Source of the DNA: PS1 clade bacterium
GTDB lineage: Bacteria > Pseudomonadota > Alphaproteobacteria > RS24
DNA: 32,754 bases
Assembly: GCA_003331985.1 (NCBI GenBank)
Contig: QOQK01000009.1
Coordinates: 1-32,754 of the forward strand
Reading direction: 5' to 3'
Every line of letters starts with the position of its first letter. The first letter of the stretch is position 1. Both the position numbers and the translations under genes were made by a program. This document shows positions 23,641-31,551 of the stretch, in pieces. The notes below the pieces were generated by a model, which worked only from the letters and a program-made list of their open reading frames with translations, had not been told where the DNA came from and did not search any database.

Positions 23641-26178
23641 TTAGAAGTTAAATGACGCACGGACTCCCAAGGATCTTGGTTCTCCGAATGTTGCAAAATT
23701 CCACAACGTACCAACTGGGTTAGATGAAATCTGATAAATTTCATTTGTTAAGTTTTTACCCCAAAGTGTAAGTGAAACACTGTCATTTGGCTCAAACATA
23801 ATAAATGCATCTATTAATGTTCTATCCTCAGCCTGGGTATTGGCTTTTTGCTGAATTATAAAGTTACCATCAGCGTCAAGCCCCTGAGCGTTGGCTGGGA
23901 AAGGACTAATTTCCATCTCGTCTCTGTAATGAAGGCTCGCACTATAAGTAATAGTAGCAGTGTCATAATCCTGGAAATAGGCTGCAGTTAAGCCGTAGGT
24001 TACTTCCGGTGAAAACGGCACATCAAGGCCTGACAAGTCAGGATTAACATTGACACCAGGTGTTGCTGCACCAGTAACAAAAGTGCCTCGGTTGATTAAT
24101 GGAGCAAATGAGTCATACTCGTGATCTAATAATCCGAGAAAGCCATCAAAACGGAGGTTCTCAGAAGCCAAATAAGTAGCCTCAAGCTCTAAACCGCGGG
24201 CAGTTGACTCGCCTTCATTCACAGAAATTGTTTCCTGGAAATTAGCACCACCTACAAGTTTGTTAATCACTGTATCACGCTGCAAGTTCTCATATTCAGT
24301 TTGAAAGATTGCACCATTAAGACGAAGACGACCATCCATTAAGTCACTTTTAAAACCTAATTCAATATTTACGTTTTCCTCATCATCATATGGTGAGCAA
24401 TACTGAATAGATCCGCATGTCTCAGAGAAACCACCAGAAATAAATCCAGTTGCATAACTTGCGTAAAGCATCACATCGTCATTTAGTTGATAATCAGCTA
24501 CTACCCTGAATGTATCCGCCTCAAAATCCTTGGAGTCTTTATAAACAAAAGCATATGCAGCCTCGGGTAAAGGATTTCCGTGTGGGCTACTGTAAGTTGT
24601 TGTATTTACGGTAGCAAAACCACCAATAGTAGAGGCCGCTCCAACTGCACCATACTGGTAACGCTCAAAAGTTTTTTCGTCCTCAGTATGTCTAATACCT
24701 AGGGTTAACTTCAACTTATCTGAAACATCATAGCTCCCATCAATATATATTGCTTGGCTTTCACGATTTTGGACAGACGCTTGCACTTCCGCTACATCAT
24801 AAAAGTCTGTTCCCAGACCAAAAAGCGACAGGAAACCAAGGCCACCAAAGACAACAAACTCTACATCTTCTTCGTAGTAGGCTATACCACTCACAAAATT
24901 AAGGGGGCCATCAAAATTGGAGGTCAGTCTAAACTCTTGCTGGAACTGATCACGGAGAGTGTTACGGGAAGCATCATAGAGACTGTTGTATGCCTCACCA
25001 GTATAAGTGCTAGCAAGAATTTCCTCGTGATTTCTCTCACCTGTAATGGATTTTAATGTGTACTTATCAAATGTAAGTGTTTGAGTTAAATAAAAACCCT
25101 CAGACTCAATTTGGTGTCCACGATCATTACAACCCCAAATGTGACACCAATTAGATTGACCTGTAACTAGAGGGTTTGCATTCCCAATTCCTGGAAAACC
25201 AAGTAATCCGAATGTGTATCCTTCACCAGTAGGCGTAAGGTTGGCAGCAGCAACAGTTTCACTAGTATCGTCAATGTTTTCATATGTGAAATCCAGGCGA
25301 TAATTATCTGTTGGTTCAAAACGTACCTTAAACTTTGTTGCTAATACATCGGTACCACCAATTTTATCTCCATTACCTTGAACATAGAAATCACCATTTG
25401 CATCTTGGGTCATGGCCGCGCCGTTTGCCGGATTAAAAACGCCACCATTCGTGGTTAGGTCAGCACCTCCTGGAACGAAAGTTCCTACAGGCCCACTTCT
25501 TTTACTGTTGGTATAAAAACCATCAGAATAATCTGATAATACTGCAATTCTAATAGCTAAGTTGTCGGTTATCGCCAGATTGACGGCAGCATTAATTTTT
25601 TCGATAGAGCCGTCATTACTATCATGGTAACCGAGAGTAACATCTAAATCGGCAAAAGTTTCACCTAACTGAGGCTTCTTCGTAGTTATGTTAATAGCAC
25701 CACCAGTAGTATTCTTACCAAATAGAGTTCCCTGTGGACCCCTAAACATCTCTATCTGTTCAATATCAAACATAGCTACTGACTGAGCCATTGTATGATT
25801 GAATGCAAAGTCATCAACTACAACACCGACTGAAGCATCTTTAGTAACTAGAATTGAGTCAAAACCAGTACCTCTCATACCACCGGCGATTGCTCTAAAA
25901 CCAGTCTGCGATGTTAGGGTTACATTAGGAGCTAACTGACCTAATGCAAACACATCATTCTTAAATGTGTTTTCTAATTGTTTATCGGTAACTGTAGATA
26001 CAGATATAGCTAGGTCTTGCTGAGAAACATCCCTCTTTGTACCTGTGACAATTATTTCCTCGATATCAAACTTACCTTCATCAGCTTCCTGAGCAAATAC
26101 ATTGCTAGAATAGATAGATGACGCAAATAAAGCTGAAATAGTCAGCAGCTTCAATTGATGCAAATCTCTGATTTTCAT
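23641..26178 (-). CDS. TonB-dependent outer-membrane receptor
   Basis: The 845-residue protein has a signal peptide ending FAQ near residue 29-30, a TonB-box-like EEIIVTGTKR directly after, a plug domain with MFRGPQGTLFGKNTTGGAINI-type sequence (GPQGTLFGKNTTGG visible), and a long beta barrel ending in the C-terminal aromatic SFNF needed for outer-membrane assembly. It imports a bulky or scarce substrate using TonB energy. AGGGGAG lies just before the ATG. The gene is flanked by catabolic enzymes and not by siderophore genes, so an organic carbon substrate is more likely than iron, by inference. Length and plug are like those of sphingomonad and marine alphaproteobacterial receptors with unassigned ligands. 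A strong terminator follows. Confidence 0.95.
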   Translation of the reverse strand: MKIRDLHQLKLLTISALFASSIYSSNVFAQEADEGKFDIEEIIVTGTKRDVSQQDLAISVSTVTDKQLENTFKNDVFALGQLAPNVTLTSQTGFRAIAGGMRGTGFDSILVTKDASVGVVVDDFAFNHTMAQSVAMFDIEQIEMFRGPQGTLFGKNTTGGAINITTKKPQLGETFADLDVTLGYHDSNDGSIEKINAAVNLAITDNLAIRIAVLSDYSDGFYTNSKRSGPVGTFVPGGADLTTNGGVFNPANGAAMTQDANGDFYVQGNGDKIGGTDVLATKFKVRFEPTDNYRLDFTYENIDDTSETVAAANLTPTGEGYTFGLLGFPGIGNANPLVTGQSNWCHIWGCNDRGHQIESEGFYLTQTLTFDKYTLKSITGERNHEEILASTYTGEAYNSLYDASRNTLRDQFQQEFRLTSNFDGPLNFVSGIAYYEEDVEFVVFGGLGFLSLFGLGTDFYDVAEVQASVQNRESQAIYIDGSYDVSDKLKLTLGIRHTEDEKTFERYQYGAVGAASTIGGFATVNTTTYSSPHGNPLPEAAYAFVYKDSKDFEADTFRVVADYQLNDDVMLYASYATGFISGGFSETCGSIQYCSPYDDEENVNIELGFKSDLMDGRLRLNGAIFQTEYENLQRDTVINKLVGGANFQETISVNEGESTARGLELEATYLASENLRFDGFLGLLDHEYDSFAPLINRGTFVTGAATPGVNVNPDLSGLDVPFSPEVTYGLTAAYFQDYDTATITYSASLHYRDEMEISPFPANAQGLDADGNFIIQQKANTQAEDRTLIDAFIMFEPNDSVSLTLWGKNLTNEIYQISSNPVGTLWNFATFGEPRSLGVRASFNF

Positions 26179-26327
26179 ATCACTCCCCTTAAAAATATAT
26201 TTAGATAAGTTATTTGTTTAAAAATAAGAAAATACTATCCAAAACTTGAGGTATAGACCCTTAAGAGTTAATATATGCATATGTGGCGAAAAAGACACAC
26301 TCAGGCAAGCCTAGAAAGGAATTATCA

Positions 26328-26618
26328 ATGACACACACATTTATTGCTCGAATGAAAGTTTTTCCTGAAATGGAGGACAAATTTATTGAAACCTGTGAAC
26401 AAATGGAGCTTGCAGTCAAAAATCATGAGCCCAACTGTCTACTCTATAAATTCTATCGCCTAAAAGAACCACACAGCTTTATAGTAATTGAAAGTTTTGT
26501 GAGTGAAGCTGATGATTTGGCACATCAGGAAACTGAACATTTCAAAGAAATTGCTGCTGCTATGATTCCATGTTTAGATGGTGGCTATGAAAGAGAATAT
26601 CTCGATCCTCTGAAGTAA
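26328..26618 (+). CDS. ABM-domain protein (antibiotic biosynthesis monooxygenase fold), copy 1
   Basis: The 96-residue product has the dimeric ferredoxin-like ABM fold: an FIARMKVFPEMEDKFIE start, a strand LLYKFYRLKEP, FIVIESFVSEADDLAHQETEHF, and a C-terminal strand. Members include quinone-forming monooxygenases without cofactor, haem-degrading enzymes and many proteins of unknown role. AAGGA seven bases ahead supports ATG 26328; a GTG at 26283 in frame is less likely. It starts a rightward run with a second ABM gene and a SnoaL-like gene, divergent from the TonB receptor. The two ABM genes are clearly different in sequence, so they may form a heteromer or act on successive intermediates. 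Function is not assigned. Confidence 0.82.
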   Translation: MTHTFIARMKVFPEMEDKFIETCEQMELAVKNHEPNCLLYKFYRLKEPHSFIVIESFVSEADDLAHQETEHFKEIAAAMIPCLDGGYEREYLDPLK

Positions 26619-26633
26619 AATTGGAGCCCAAAA

Positions 26634-26951
26634 ATGACAGCATTTATTGCCAAGTTAGTTGTTAAACCTGAGATGAGAGAACAATTTGAAAAAGCTCAAA
26701 ATGAACTCAGAGAACTTACCTATCTTAAAGAACCGGAAACACCCGTATACGAACTTTTGAAATCAAGAGATAACCCTGAGGTCTATTTCTGTGTGGCAAC
26801 TTTCAATGATGAAGCCGCATTTAATTATCATATGTCCACAGACTTTCATGACAGACTAGTGCCTGAAATAGTGGAATGTCTTGCTGATGAAATGACCTTA
26901 GACTTTTTCGATTATATAGGTCCAGCGAAAATGCCAAGAGGTGAAGATTAG
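26634..26951 (+). CDS. ABM-domain protein, copy 2
   Basis: A second small protein of 105 residues with the same fold as its upstream neighbour: FIAKLVVKPEMREQFEKAQNE, a middle strand with YELLKSRDNPEVYFCVATFND, HMSTDFHDRLVPEI and a C-terminal tail. GGAG lies seven bases before the ATG, 15 bp after the first ABM stop. The His in the YHMSTDFH segment aligns with QETEHF of copy 1 and with a commonly conserved position in the family. It overlaps or abuts the SnoaL-like gene, so the three are one transcript. No reaction can be assigned. Confidence 0.82.
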   Translation: MTAFIAKLVVKPEMREQFEKAQNELRELTYLKEPETPVYELLKSRDNPEVYFCVATFNDEAAFNYHMSTDFHDRLVPEIVECLADEMTLDFFDYIGPAKMPRGED

Positions 26952-26955
26952 TTTA

Positions 26956-27549
26956 ATGGAAAATATTGATCCTAAAGATATTCAGGAACTTATTGACCGC
27001 ACCCGCATCTATGATGTCCTAACACGCTATTGTAGAGCATTAGACAGGTGTGATGTTGATTTGATGAGGTCTGTTTATTGGGATGATGCCCGAGATGATC
27101 ACGGCGTATTCAATGGCGGAGCACAAGAATTTGCAAAATTTATTATCCGTGAAATTCAACAATGGTTTGAAGTAACTATGCACGCAATTATGAATGTCCA
27201 CATGGAGATTGATGACAAGACAGCTTGTACGGAAAGTTATCTTTTTGCCTATCATAAAGTAAGGGGTGACCGTAATAAGGTCGAAGAAATTTTTGGTTCT
27301 AAGTACCTATCGCAATTTGACTGGTCGAAAGTAGACGGTATCCCACATGTGTTCTATTACGGCGGTAGATATGTTGATCGATTAGAAAAAAGGGAAAGTG
27401 AGTGGAAAATATCTCACCGTCAAGTAGTTATGGACTGGAATCATAACGAGATATCATCTGGCATTTTTGATGAAGGTATGTTTAAAACCCTGACCCTAAG
27501 GGGAACTCGTGGCCACATGGATCCAGTATTCAAAAATATTATTGGCTAG
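26956..27549 (+). CDS. SnoaL-like (NTF2 fold) protein, LinA/BaiE type
   Basis: The 197-residue protein has the SnoaL_4 cone fold seen in the dehydrochlorinase LinA, the bile-acid dehydratase BaiE and scytalone dehydratase relatives. The acid-base pair of LinA (Asp25, His73) aligns with Asp30 in RALDRC and His76 in VTMHAI, and WDDARD after the first helix is a family mark. Such enzymes remove water or HX from a ring by proton abstraction. The ATG at 26956 is four bases after the ABM stop; a GTG at 26941 gives five more residues and overlaps that gene. Its stop overlaps the convergent VOC gene stop within CTAG. An elimination or isomerisation step is plausible, the substrate unknown. Confidence 0.85.
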   Translation: MENIDPKDIQELIDRTRIYDVLTRYCRALDRCDVDLMRSVYWDDARDDHGVFNGGAQEFAKFIIREIQQWFEVTMHAIMNVHMEIDDKTACTESYLFAYHKVRGDRNKVEEIFGSKYLSQFDWSKVDGIPHVFYYGGRYVDRLEKRESEWKISHRQVVMDWNHNEISSGIFDEGMFKTLTLRGTRGHMDPVFKNIIG

Positions 27550-28085
27550 AGATCAGCTGCAGACCTGATTGGTTTTGACCCATCCCAATCTACACAGCCT
27601 TTTTTAATTGCCTCAAAAAAGGTCCTTATTTGACTAGTATCCTCAAGCAACTCCACCATGCATGATATATCCGAGCGTGTGTCAACATAACAAAAATTAG
27701 TTGTTCCAAAAACACCTTCAAAAGCTAGTTCATAGCCCTGAGACTTATATCTCTCAACTTCTTGCAAATAATCATCACAAACAACAGCAATATGATGAAA
27801 TCCTTCCTGACCTCTTGCAAACATATCTCGATAACAGGATGGATTTTCACAATGCTGTTCAACTAGCTCAATCTGTACATCACCAGCCATAGAAATTGCA
27901 GTTGAAAAGTCAACTTCGTTTGCCAATCCACGATATTTAGGGTCATTAATTTTATTGTTCTCCATGAGAAAAAAAGGGCCTACTCCAAAAGTGTTAGTCC
28001 ATTTTTCTGCGGCTGACTTAAGGCTATTGACTACAAATGCTGCTTGAACAACCTTATGGTTCATTGAAGTGGGAAATGGCAACAT
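27546..28085 (-). CDS. VOC-superfamily (glyoxalase-like) protein
   Basis: The 179-residue product has two beta-alpha-beta3 VOC units: NHKVVQAAFVVNSLKSAAEKW opens the first, with VQIELVEQH closing it, and EGFHHIAVVCDDYLQEVERY opens the second, with CMVELLED closing it. Ligand positions appear to be His (NHKVVQ, His10 region), Glu in IELVEQH, His in FHHIAV and Glu in VELLE, the arrangement of methylmalonyl-CoA epimerase-like members. GGAG five bases ahead supports ATG 28085; a TTG at 28097 is in frame. It follows the Rieske oxygenase by 16 bp as the last gene of a four-gene leftward operon. It might isomerise or cleave the oxygenase product. Reaction not assigned. Confidence 0.85.
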   Translation of the reverse strand: MLPFPTSMNHKVVQAAFVVNSLKSAAEKWTNTFGVGPFFLMENNKINDPKYRGLANEVDFSTAISMAGDVQIELVEQHCENPSCYRDMFARGQEGFHHIAVVCDDYLQEVERYKSQGYELAFEGVFGTTNFCYVDTRSDISCMVELLEDTSQIRTFFEAIKKGCVDWDGSKPIRSAADL

Positions 28086-28101
28086 AATTTTCTCCAAAAA
28101 G

Positions 28102-29421
28102 TTATTTTTCTAGGTAATCCTCAAGAGTTTTATGGAAGTGGCGTACACGAAGTTCTTGATCGCCAATCCATAAACCTTTATACCCCGCGCTGTTCATTCC
28201 CTTTTGGACATGAGGAAGATTATATGCATCTTGATTTATCACTAACCCCAAAGAAACATCACCATATTTATATGTTTTATGCTTTGGACGAATATGTTCT
28301 TCTTGATCGAACTCATTGTCAGGAAGTTCATACATATAATAATCAAAAAACATTTTATTTGGATCTTCGGGATGCGGACGCTGGCGAAACATCATCATAT
28401 CGTCAGCATGGACATTCATCGTGATATTTGGAAAAATCATATAATGGTAATCATCCGTAAGCTGATCATCGTTCAATTCTGAATAATCTTTTCCTTGTTC
28501 TGGACCATTTTCTCTTTTAAATTTCTGAACATCCTTACGAATATCATAGACAGAGCCCTCATATGCGGCTGGGTCCATTCCAGCGCCCTTCATAACAACT
28601 TTTATAGGTGCAGGAATTTCGCCAGGAGCTATTACACGTGGGCTGAGCACGCTGAAGGCAATTAGGTACCTGTTATGTTTTTCATAGCAGTCAATTTGAA
28701 TGTCCTTGTCATCCAGATAATAAAGTAGCTGAGGGTGGATACCTTGTACGTGGTAACTTTCATTAAAAGCATCAACAGAAGCTTTCCAATTACAATCCCA
28801 TTCCACTGTCAAAGTTTTAGTTAGCACCATTCTTTCAAAATGATATGGATTAAGATGCTCAGGTATAATTCCGAGATAATCTTTTAATGGTTCAACATCA
28901 GGATTGAGACTGAACCAGACAAAGGAACCCCAAGTGTCACAAGGCAGGGATGCCAGCCCAGAACAATCCGGGGCCCCTTGTGGGAAAGTCTCTAGATCTG
29001 GAATGTCAACAAATCCCCCATCCAAACCATATTCCCAGTCATGATATTTACATTTGAAAGATTGGGCTGCCTCCTGTGGCTGCTCAAAACTGTGCACCAA
29101 TTTGTTGCCGCGATGTTGGCAAACATTATAAAAAGCCCTTATGGACATATCTTTCTGACGAACCAACAAAATGGACTCAACGCCAATTTCAGTTACATAG
29201 TGATCACCTGGTTCTGGGAGGTCTTCTTCTCTGCAAGCTAACAGCCAGACTTTAGTCCAAAGCTTATCCCATTCCTGGTGCATGTAATCACTGGAGGTAT
29301 ATCTTTCTTTAGGGATAATTTGCGTACCCATCTTGGGCTTGGGAGCAGCTTTTACAGGGGTGCCATTTGGCCCCTGTTTTTTTGAAGTACGCTCAATTTT
29401 CTGATTACGCTTGATTTTCAT
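28102..29421 (-). CDS. Rieske non-heme iron oxygenase, alpha subunit (second)
   Basis: The 439-residue oxygenase has the Rieske ligands C101-x-H103 (CQHRG) and C124-x2-H127, the latter in CKYHDW where most members have CPYHGW. The catalytic domain shows DAFNESYHVQGIH with two iron-ligand His and a bridging Glu, the same subgroup pattern as the oxygenase at 9162. A basic Lys/Pro-rich stretch of about 35 residues precedes the Rieske domain. The Asp in NQDAYNLPHVQKG is the likely third iron ligand. The ATG lies two bases after the SDR stop with no good ribosome site, suggesting translational coupling. No reductase or ferredoxin gene is adjacent. Substrate unknown. Confidence 0.93.
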   Translation of the reverse strand: MKIKRNQKIERTSKKQGPNGTPVKAAPKPKMGTQIIPKERYTSSDYMHQEWDKLWTKVWLLACREEDLPEPGDHYVTEIGVESILLVRQKDMSIRAFYNVCQHRGNKLVHSFEQPQEAAQSFKCKYHDWEYGLDGGFVDIPDLETFPQGAPDCSGLASLPCDTWGSFVWFSLNPDVEPLKDYLGIIPEHLNPYHFERMVLTKTLTVEWDCNWKASVDAFNESYHVQGIHPQLLYYLDDKDIQIDCYEKHNRYLIAFSVLSPRVIAPGEIPAPIKVVMKGAGMDPAAYEGSVYDIRKDVQKFKRENGPEQGKDYSELNDDQLTDDYHYMIFPNITMNVHADDMMMFRQRPHPEDPNKMFFDYYMYELPDNEFDQEEHIRPKHKTYKYGDVSLGLVINQDAYNLPHVQKGMNSAGYKGLWIGDQELRVRHFHKTLEDYLEK

Positions 29422-29423
29422 AA

Positions 29424-30185
29424 TTAAAACTGAACCCTTTTTGTATAGCCACCATCTACAACCAAATTAACACCTGTAACCCAGCTGGAAGCATCACTGG
29501 ACAAAAACACAACACAGTTAGCAACTTCCTCTGGTGTACCCATACGTTTTAGTGCATGTGTTTTTTCTGTTATCTCAAAAAATTTCTGATTAGAAGTTTT
29601 TATCATTTCCCAGGCCCCCCCTTCAAAATGGATAGGTCCCGGTGACACTGAATTAACACGTATGTTGTCCTTGCCATGAGCTTGGGATAGCTGTTTTGAA
29701 TAGGTAATAAGTGAAGCCTTAAGGGCATTATATGGCTGAGGTTCCATAAAAGTTTCAATGGCAGCTGTAGTGCAGATCATTGTGATAGCACCTCCCTTTT
29801 CTTCCATATGCGGGAGAACTGCTTCAACACCTCTGACAGTTCCCAGAACATCTACCTCAAAATTATTCCACCAATTTCTTTCACTGTCATTTCCCCCTCC
29901 TGCAGAAACATTAGGGATAAATATGTCTACGCCGCCAAGCTGCTCAACCATATTCTCTACCCAGCTTTCATAACTTTCTTTATCTTTGATGTTACATGGC
30001 GCCCCAATAATTCTTCCGTCAGCTGTAAGGGAAATCTCTTTAACAGCCTTGTTAACGCTTTCAGGCGTCCTTGAACAAATAGCAACATTTGCTCCTTCAT
30101 CAGCAAATAAATTTGCAATTCTCCTGCCTATGCCAGCAGTTGAACCTGTAATTAGAACATTTTTATTTCTAAGGCCTAAATCCAT
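29424..30185 (-). CDS. SDR oxidoreductase (NADP-type)
   Basis: The 253-residue SDR has TGSTAGIGRR near residue 14 and an Arg after strand two (ICSRTPES), favouring NADP(H). The NNAG motif is altered to NVSAG, and the active site has Thr in ICTTAA at the Ser position with an intact Tyr and Lys in PYNALKAS. GAGGAA seven bases before the ATG supports the start. It lies 37 bp after another SDR and two bases before the Rieske oxygenase, as the second of a four-gene operon. A dihydrodiol or hydroxy-ketone dehydrogenase role beside the oxygenase is inference. Confidence 0.9.
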   Translation of the reverse strand: MDLGLRNKNVLITGSTAGIGRRIANLFADEGANVAICSRTPESVNKAVKEISLTADGRIIGAPCNIKDKESYESWVENMVEQLGGVDIFIPNVSAGGGNDSERNWWNNFEVDVLGTVRGVEAVLPHMEEKGGAITMICTTAAIETFMEPQPYNALKASLITYSKQLSQAHGKDNIRVNSVSPGPIHFEGGAWEMIKTSNQKFFEITEKTHALKRMGTPEEVANCVVFLSSDASSWVTGVNLVVDGGYTKRVQF

Positions 30186-30222
30186 TAGTTATTCCTCTGA
30201 GTGATTTTGTTGAAAATTTGGT

Positions 30223-30999
30223 TTATTGTACAATATCAGCTGGTCGGGCCACCAGTCCATTATCTACTAAAAATTCAGCACCGGTTAAAAATCTTGCATC
30301 ATCAGAGGCAAGAAATACCACCATCCGCGCGACATCCTCCGGCCGACCTAATGAGTCAGAAGGCAAAACGCCATTTAGAGGAATTTCGATAGGCGATTCG
30401 TCCCCTCGGCCCTGAACATTTTGAACCATTGGAGTTTCAATGCCACCTGCATGAATAGAATTACATCTTATTGGTAATCCCGTCATCTGACAATGAATGG
30501 CCATAGATTTAGTCATTGATCTAACAGCACCCTTTGCAGCTGAATAAGAAAAGAATGGGGGGTACCCTAAATGAGTTGCTGTAGAACACATATTAATTAT
30601 AGACCCATTGCTGCTTTTTTTAAGCAAGGGTAAAGCTATTTGCATACCCAAGAAAACACCTTCATTCATTATAGAATTTGTTTTACGAAAATCCTCAAGA
30701 GTACAATTTTCTGGGTCAGCCACAATTACAATACCTGCATTATTAACAAGTATATCTAAGCCGCCGAAAAATTCTTCAACCTTCTTGATGGCTAACTTCC
30801 AGTCCTCAGGATTTGAAACATCGAGCTTAATAGATCTAGCATTTTCTCCAATAGCTTCAGCTTCCTTCCTAACGCGATCTTCATCGATATCAGTTAAGAG
30901 AACTCGAGCCCCTTCCTCTGCAAGCATCTTTGCATCTGCAAGCCCTAGACCCATTGCTGCGCCGGTAACAAGAGCTATTTTACCCTCAAGTTTTTTCAT
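30223..30999 (-). CDS. SDR oxidoreductase (NAD-type)
   Basis: The 258-residue SDR has TGAAMGLGLA near residue 13, an acidic residue after strand two (LLTDIDED) favouring NAD(H), an intact NNAG and YSAAKGA active site with Ser in MCSTA. HAGGIETPMV follows the site where PG is usual. The sequence resembles hydroxysteroid or cyclic-alcohol dehydrogenases in general terms, but no substrate can be named. GGAGAAA lies before the ATG at 30999. It heads the leftward operon SDR-SDR-oxygenase-VOC and is divergent from the cupin operon, with 109 bp between starts. Confidence 0.92.
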   Translation of the reverse strand: MKKLEGKIALVTGAAMGLGLADAKMLAEEGARVLLTDIDEDRVRKEAEAIGENARSIKLDVSNPEDWKLAIKKVEEFFGGLDILVNNAGIVIVADPENCTLEDFRKTNSIMNEGVFLGMQIALPLLKKSSNGSIINMCSTATHLGYPPFFSYSAAKGAVRSMTKSMAIHCQMTGLPIRCNSIHAGGIETPMVQNVQGRGDESPIEIPLNGVLPSDSLGRPEDVARMVVFLASDDARFLTGAEFLVDNGLVARPADIVQ

Positions 31000-31080
31000 T
31001 ACATTTCTCCGATAATTCTGTCGTTTAAATTAATACATAATAGAGTTTACAGACAAACTAGTATTTCAGATAAATTTACC

Positions 31081-31086
31081 TATAAT
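31081..31086 (+). promoter_or_regulatory. Possible -10 element for the cupin operon
   Basis: TATAAT matches the -10 consensus exactly and lies 23-28 bases before the cupin start, but no good -35 hexamer is found 16-18 bp upstream. The rest of the 109-bp divergent gap is AT-rich and holds a GTTT/AAAC inverted repeat at 31045-31058 that is too short to be convincing. Confidence 0.35.
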
Positions 31087-31108
31087 TTTTCCAAATAGGG
31101 GGTTGATG

Positions 31109-31543
31109 ATGGAAAATTTCGAGGTGAGTGATGCGGGGGATATCCTGGTTGACACCAAACAACTTGACTGGCTTGATGTCGGAGGAGGGACTTATTTTAA
31201 AATCCTAAGAGCCTGTGTCAAAACCGGTGAGTGGGCCCTCTATGTCAAAATGGACCCAGGTGCAAAGTTTCAGCCACACAGGCATCAGGGAAGTGGTCAG
31301 TTTTTCATCACTAAAGGTGAGCTCATATATGATGTTGGTAAGGCTGATATGGGAACATATGGATTTGAACCAATTTTTGCTGAACATTTTGAAGCTGGCT
31401 GTAATGAAGAAACAGAAATGCTCTTTATCGGCAATGGAGCCGTAACATATTTCAAAGATGATAAATCGGTAGACTATGTTTTTGACGCTGAAACTCTAAT
31501 TAACTTACAAAAAGGTACAGCTAAACTCGATATAGGTGTTTAA
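31109..31543 (+). CDS. Cupin of the ChrR / acetylacetone-dioxygenase (Dke1) type
   Basis: The 144-residue protein is a single cupin domain. FQPHRHQGSGQFFITKGELIYDVG, in short the HRH and KGEL blocks, gives metal-binding His57 and His59, and His93 in FAEHFEAG is the likely third ligand, the three-His arrangement of Dke1-type diketone dioxygenases and the ChrR cupin. Dke1 cleaves a C-C bond of beta-diketones using Fe(II) and oxygen. ATG 31109 follows GGGGG by six bases; ATG 31106 is also possible, and TTG 31103 begins the open frame. It starts a rightward operon with a GST-like gene eight bases on. Diketone cleavage is a hypothesis supported by the PVA-dehydrogenase-like gene at 18469. Confidence 0.8.
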   Translation: MENFEVSDAGDILVDTKQLDWLDVGGGTYFKILRACVKTGEWALYVKMDPGAKFQPHRHQGSGQFFITKGELIYDVGKADMGTYGFEPIFAEHFEAGCNEETEMLFIGNGAVTYFKDDKSVDYVFDAETLINLQKGTAKLDIGV

Positions 31544-31551
31544 GAAAGGCA

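Noticed and set aside
26273-26282. ATATGCATAT palindrome between the TonB receptor and ABM genes
   Set aside because: Ten-base AT-rich palindromes are expected by chance in such sequence, and no regulator gene is nearby.
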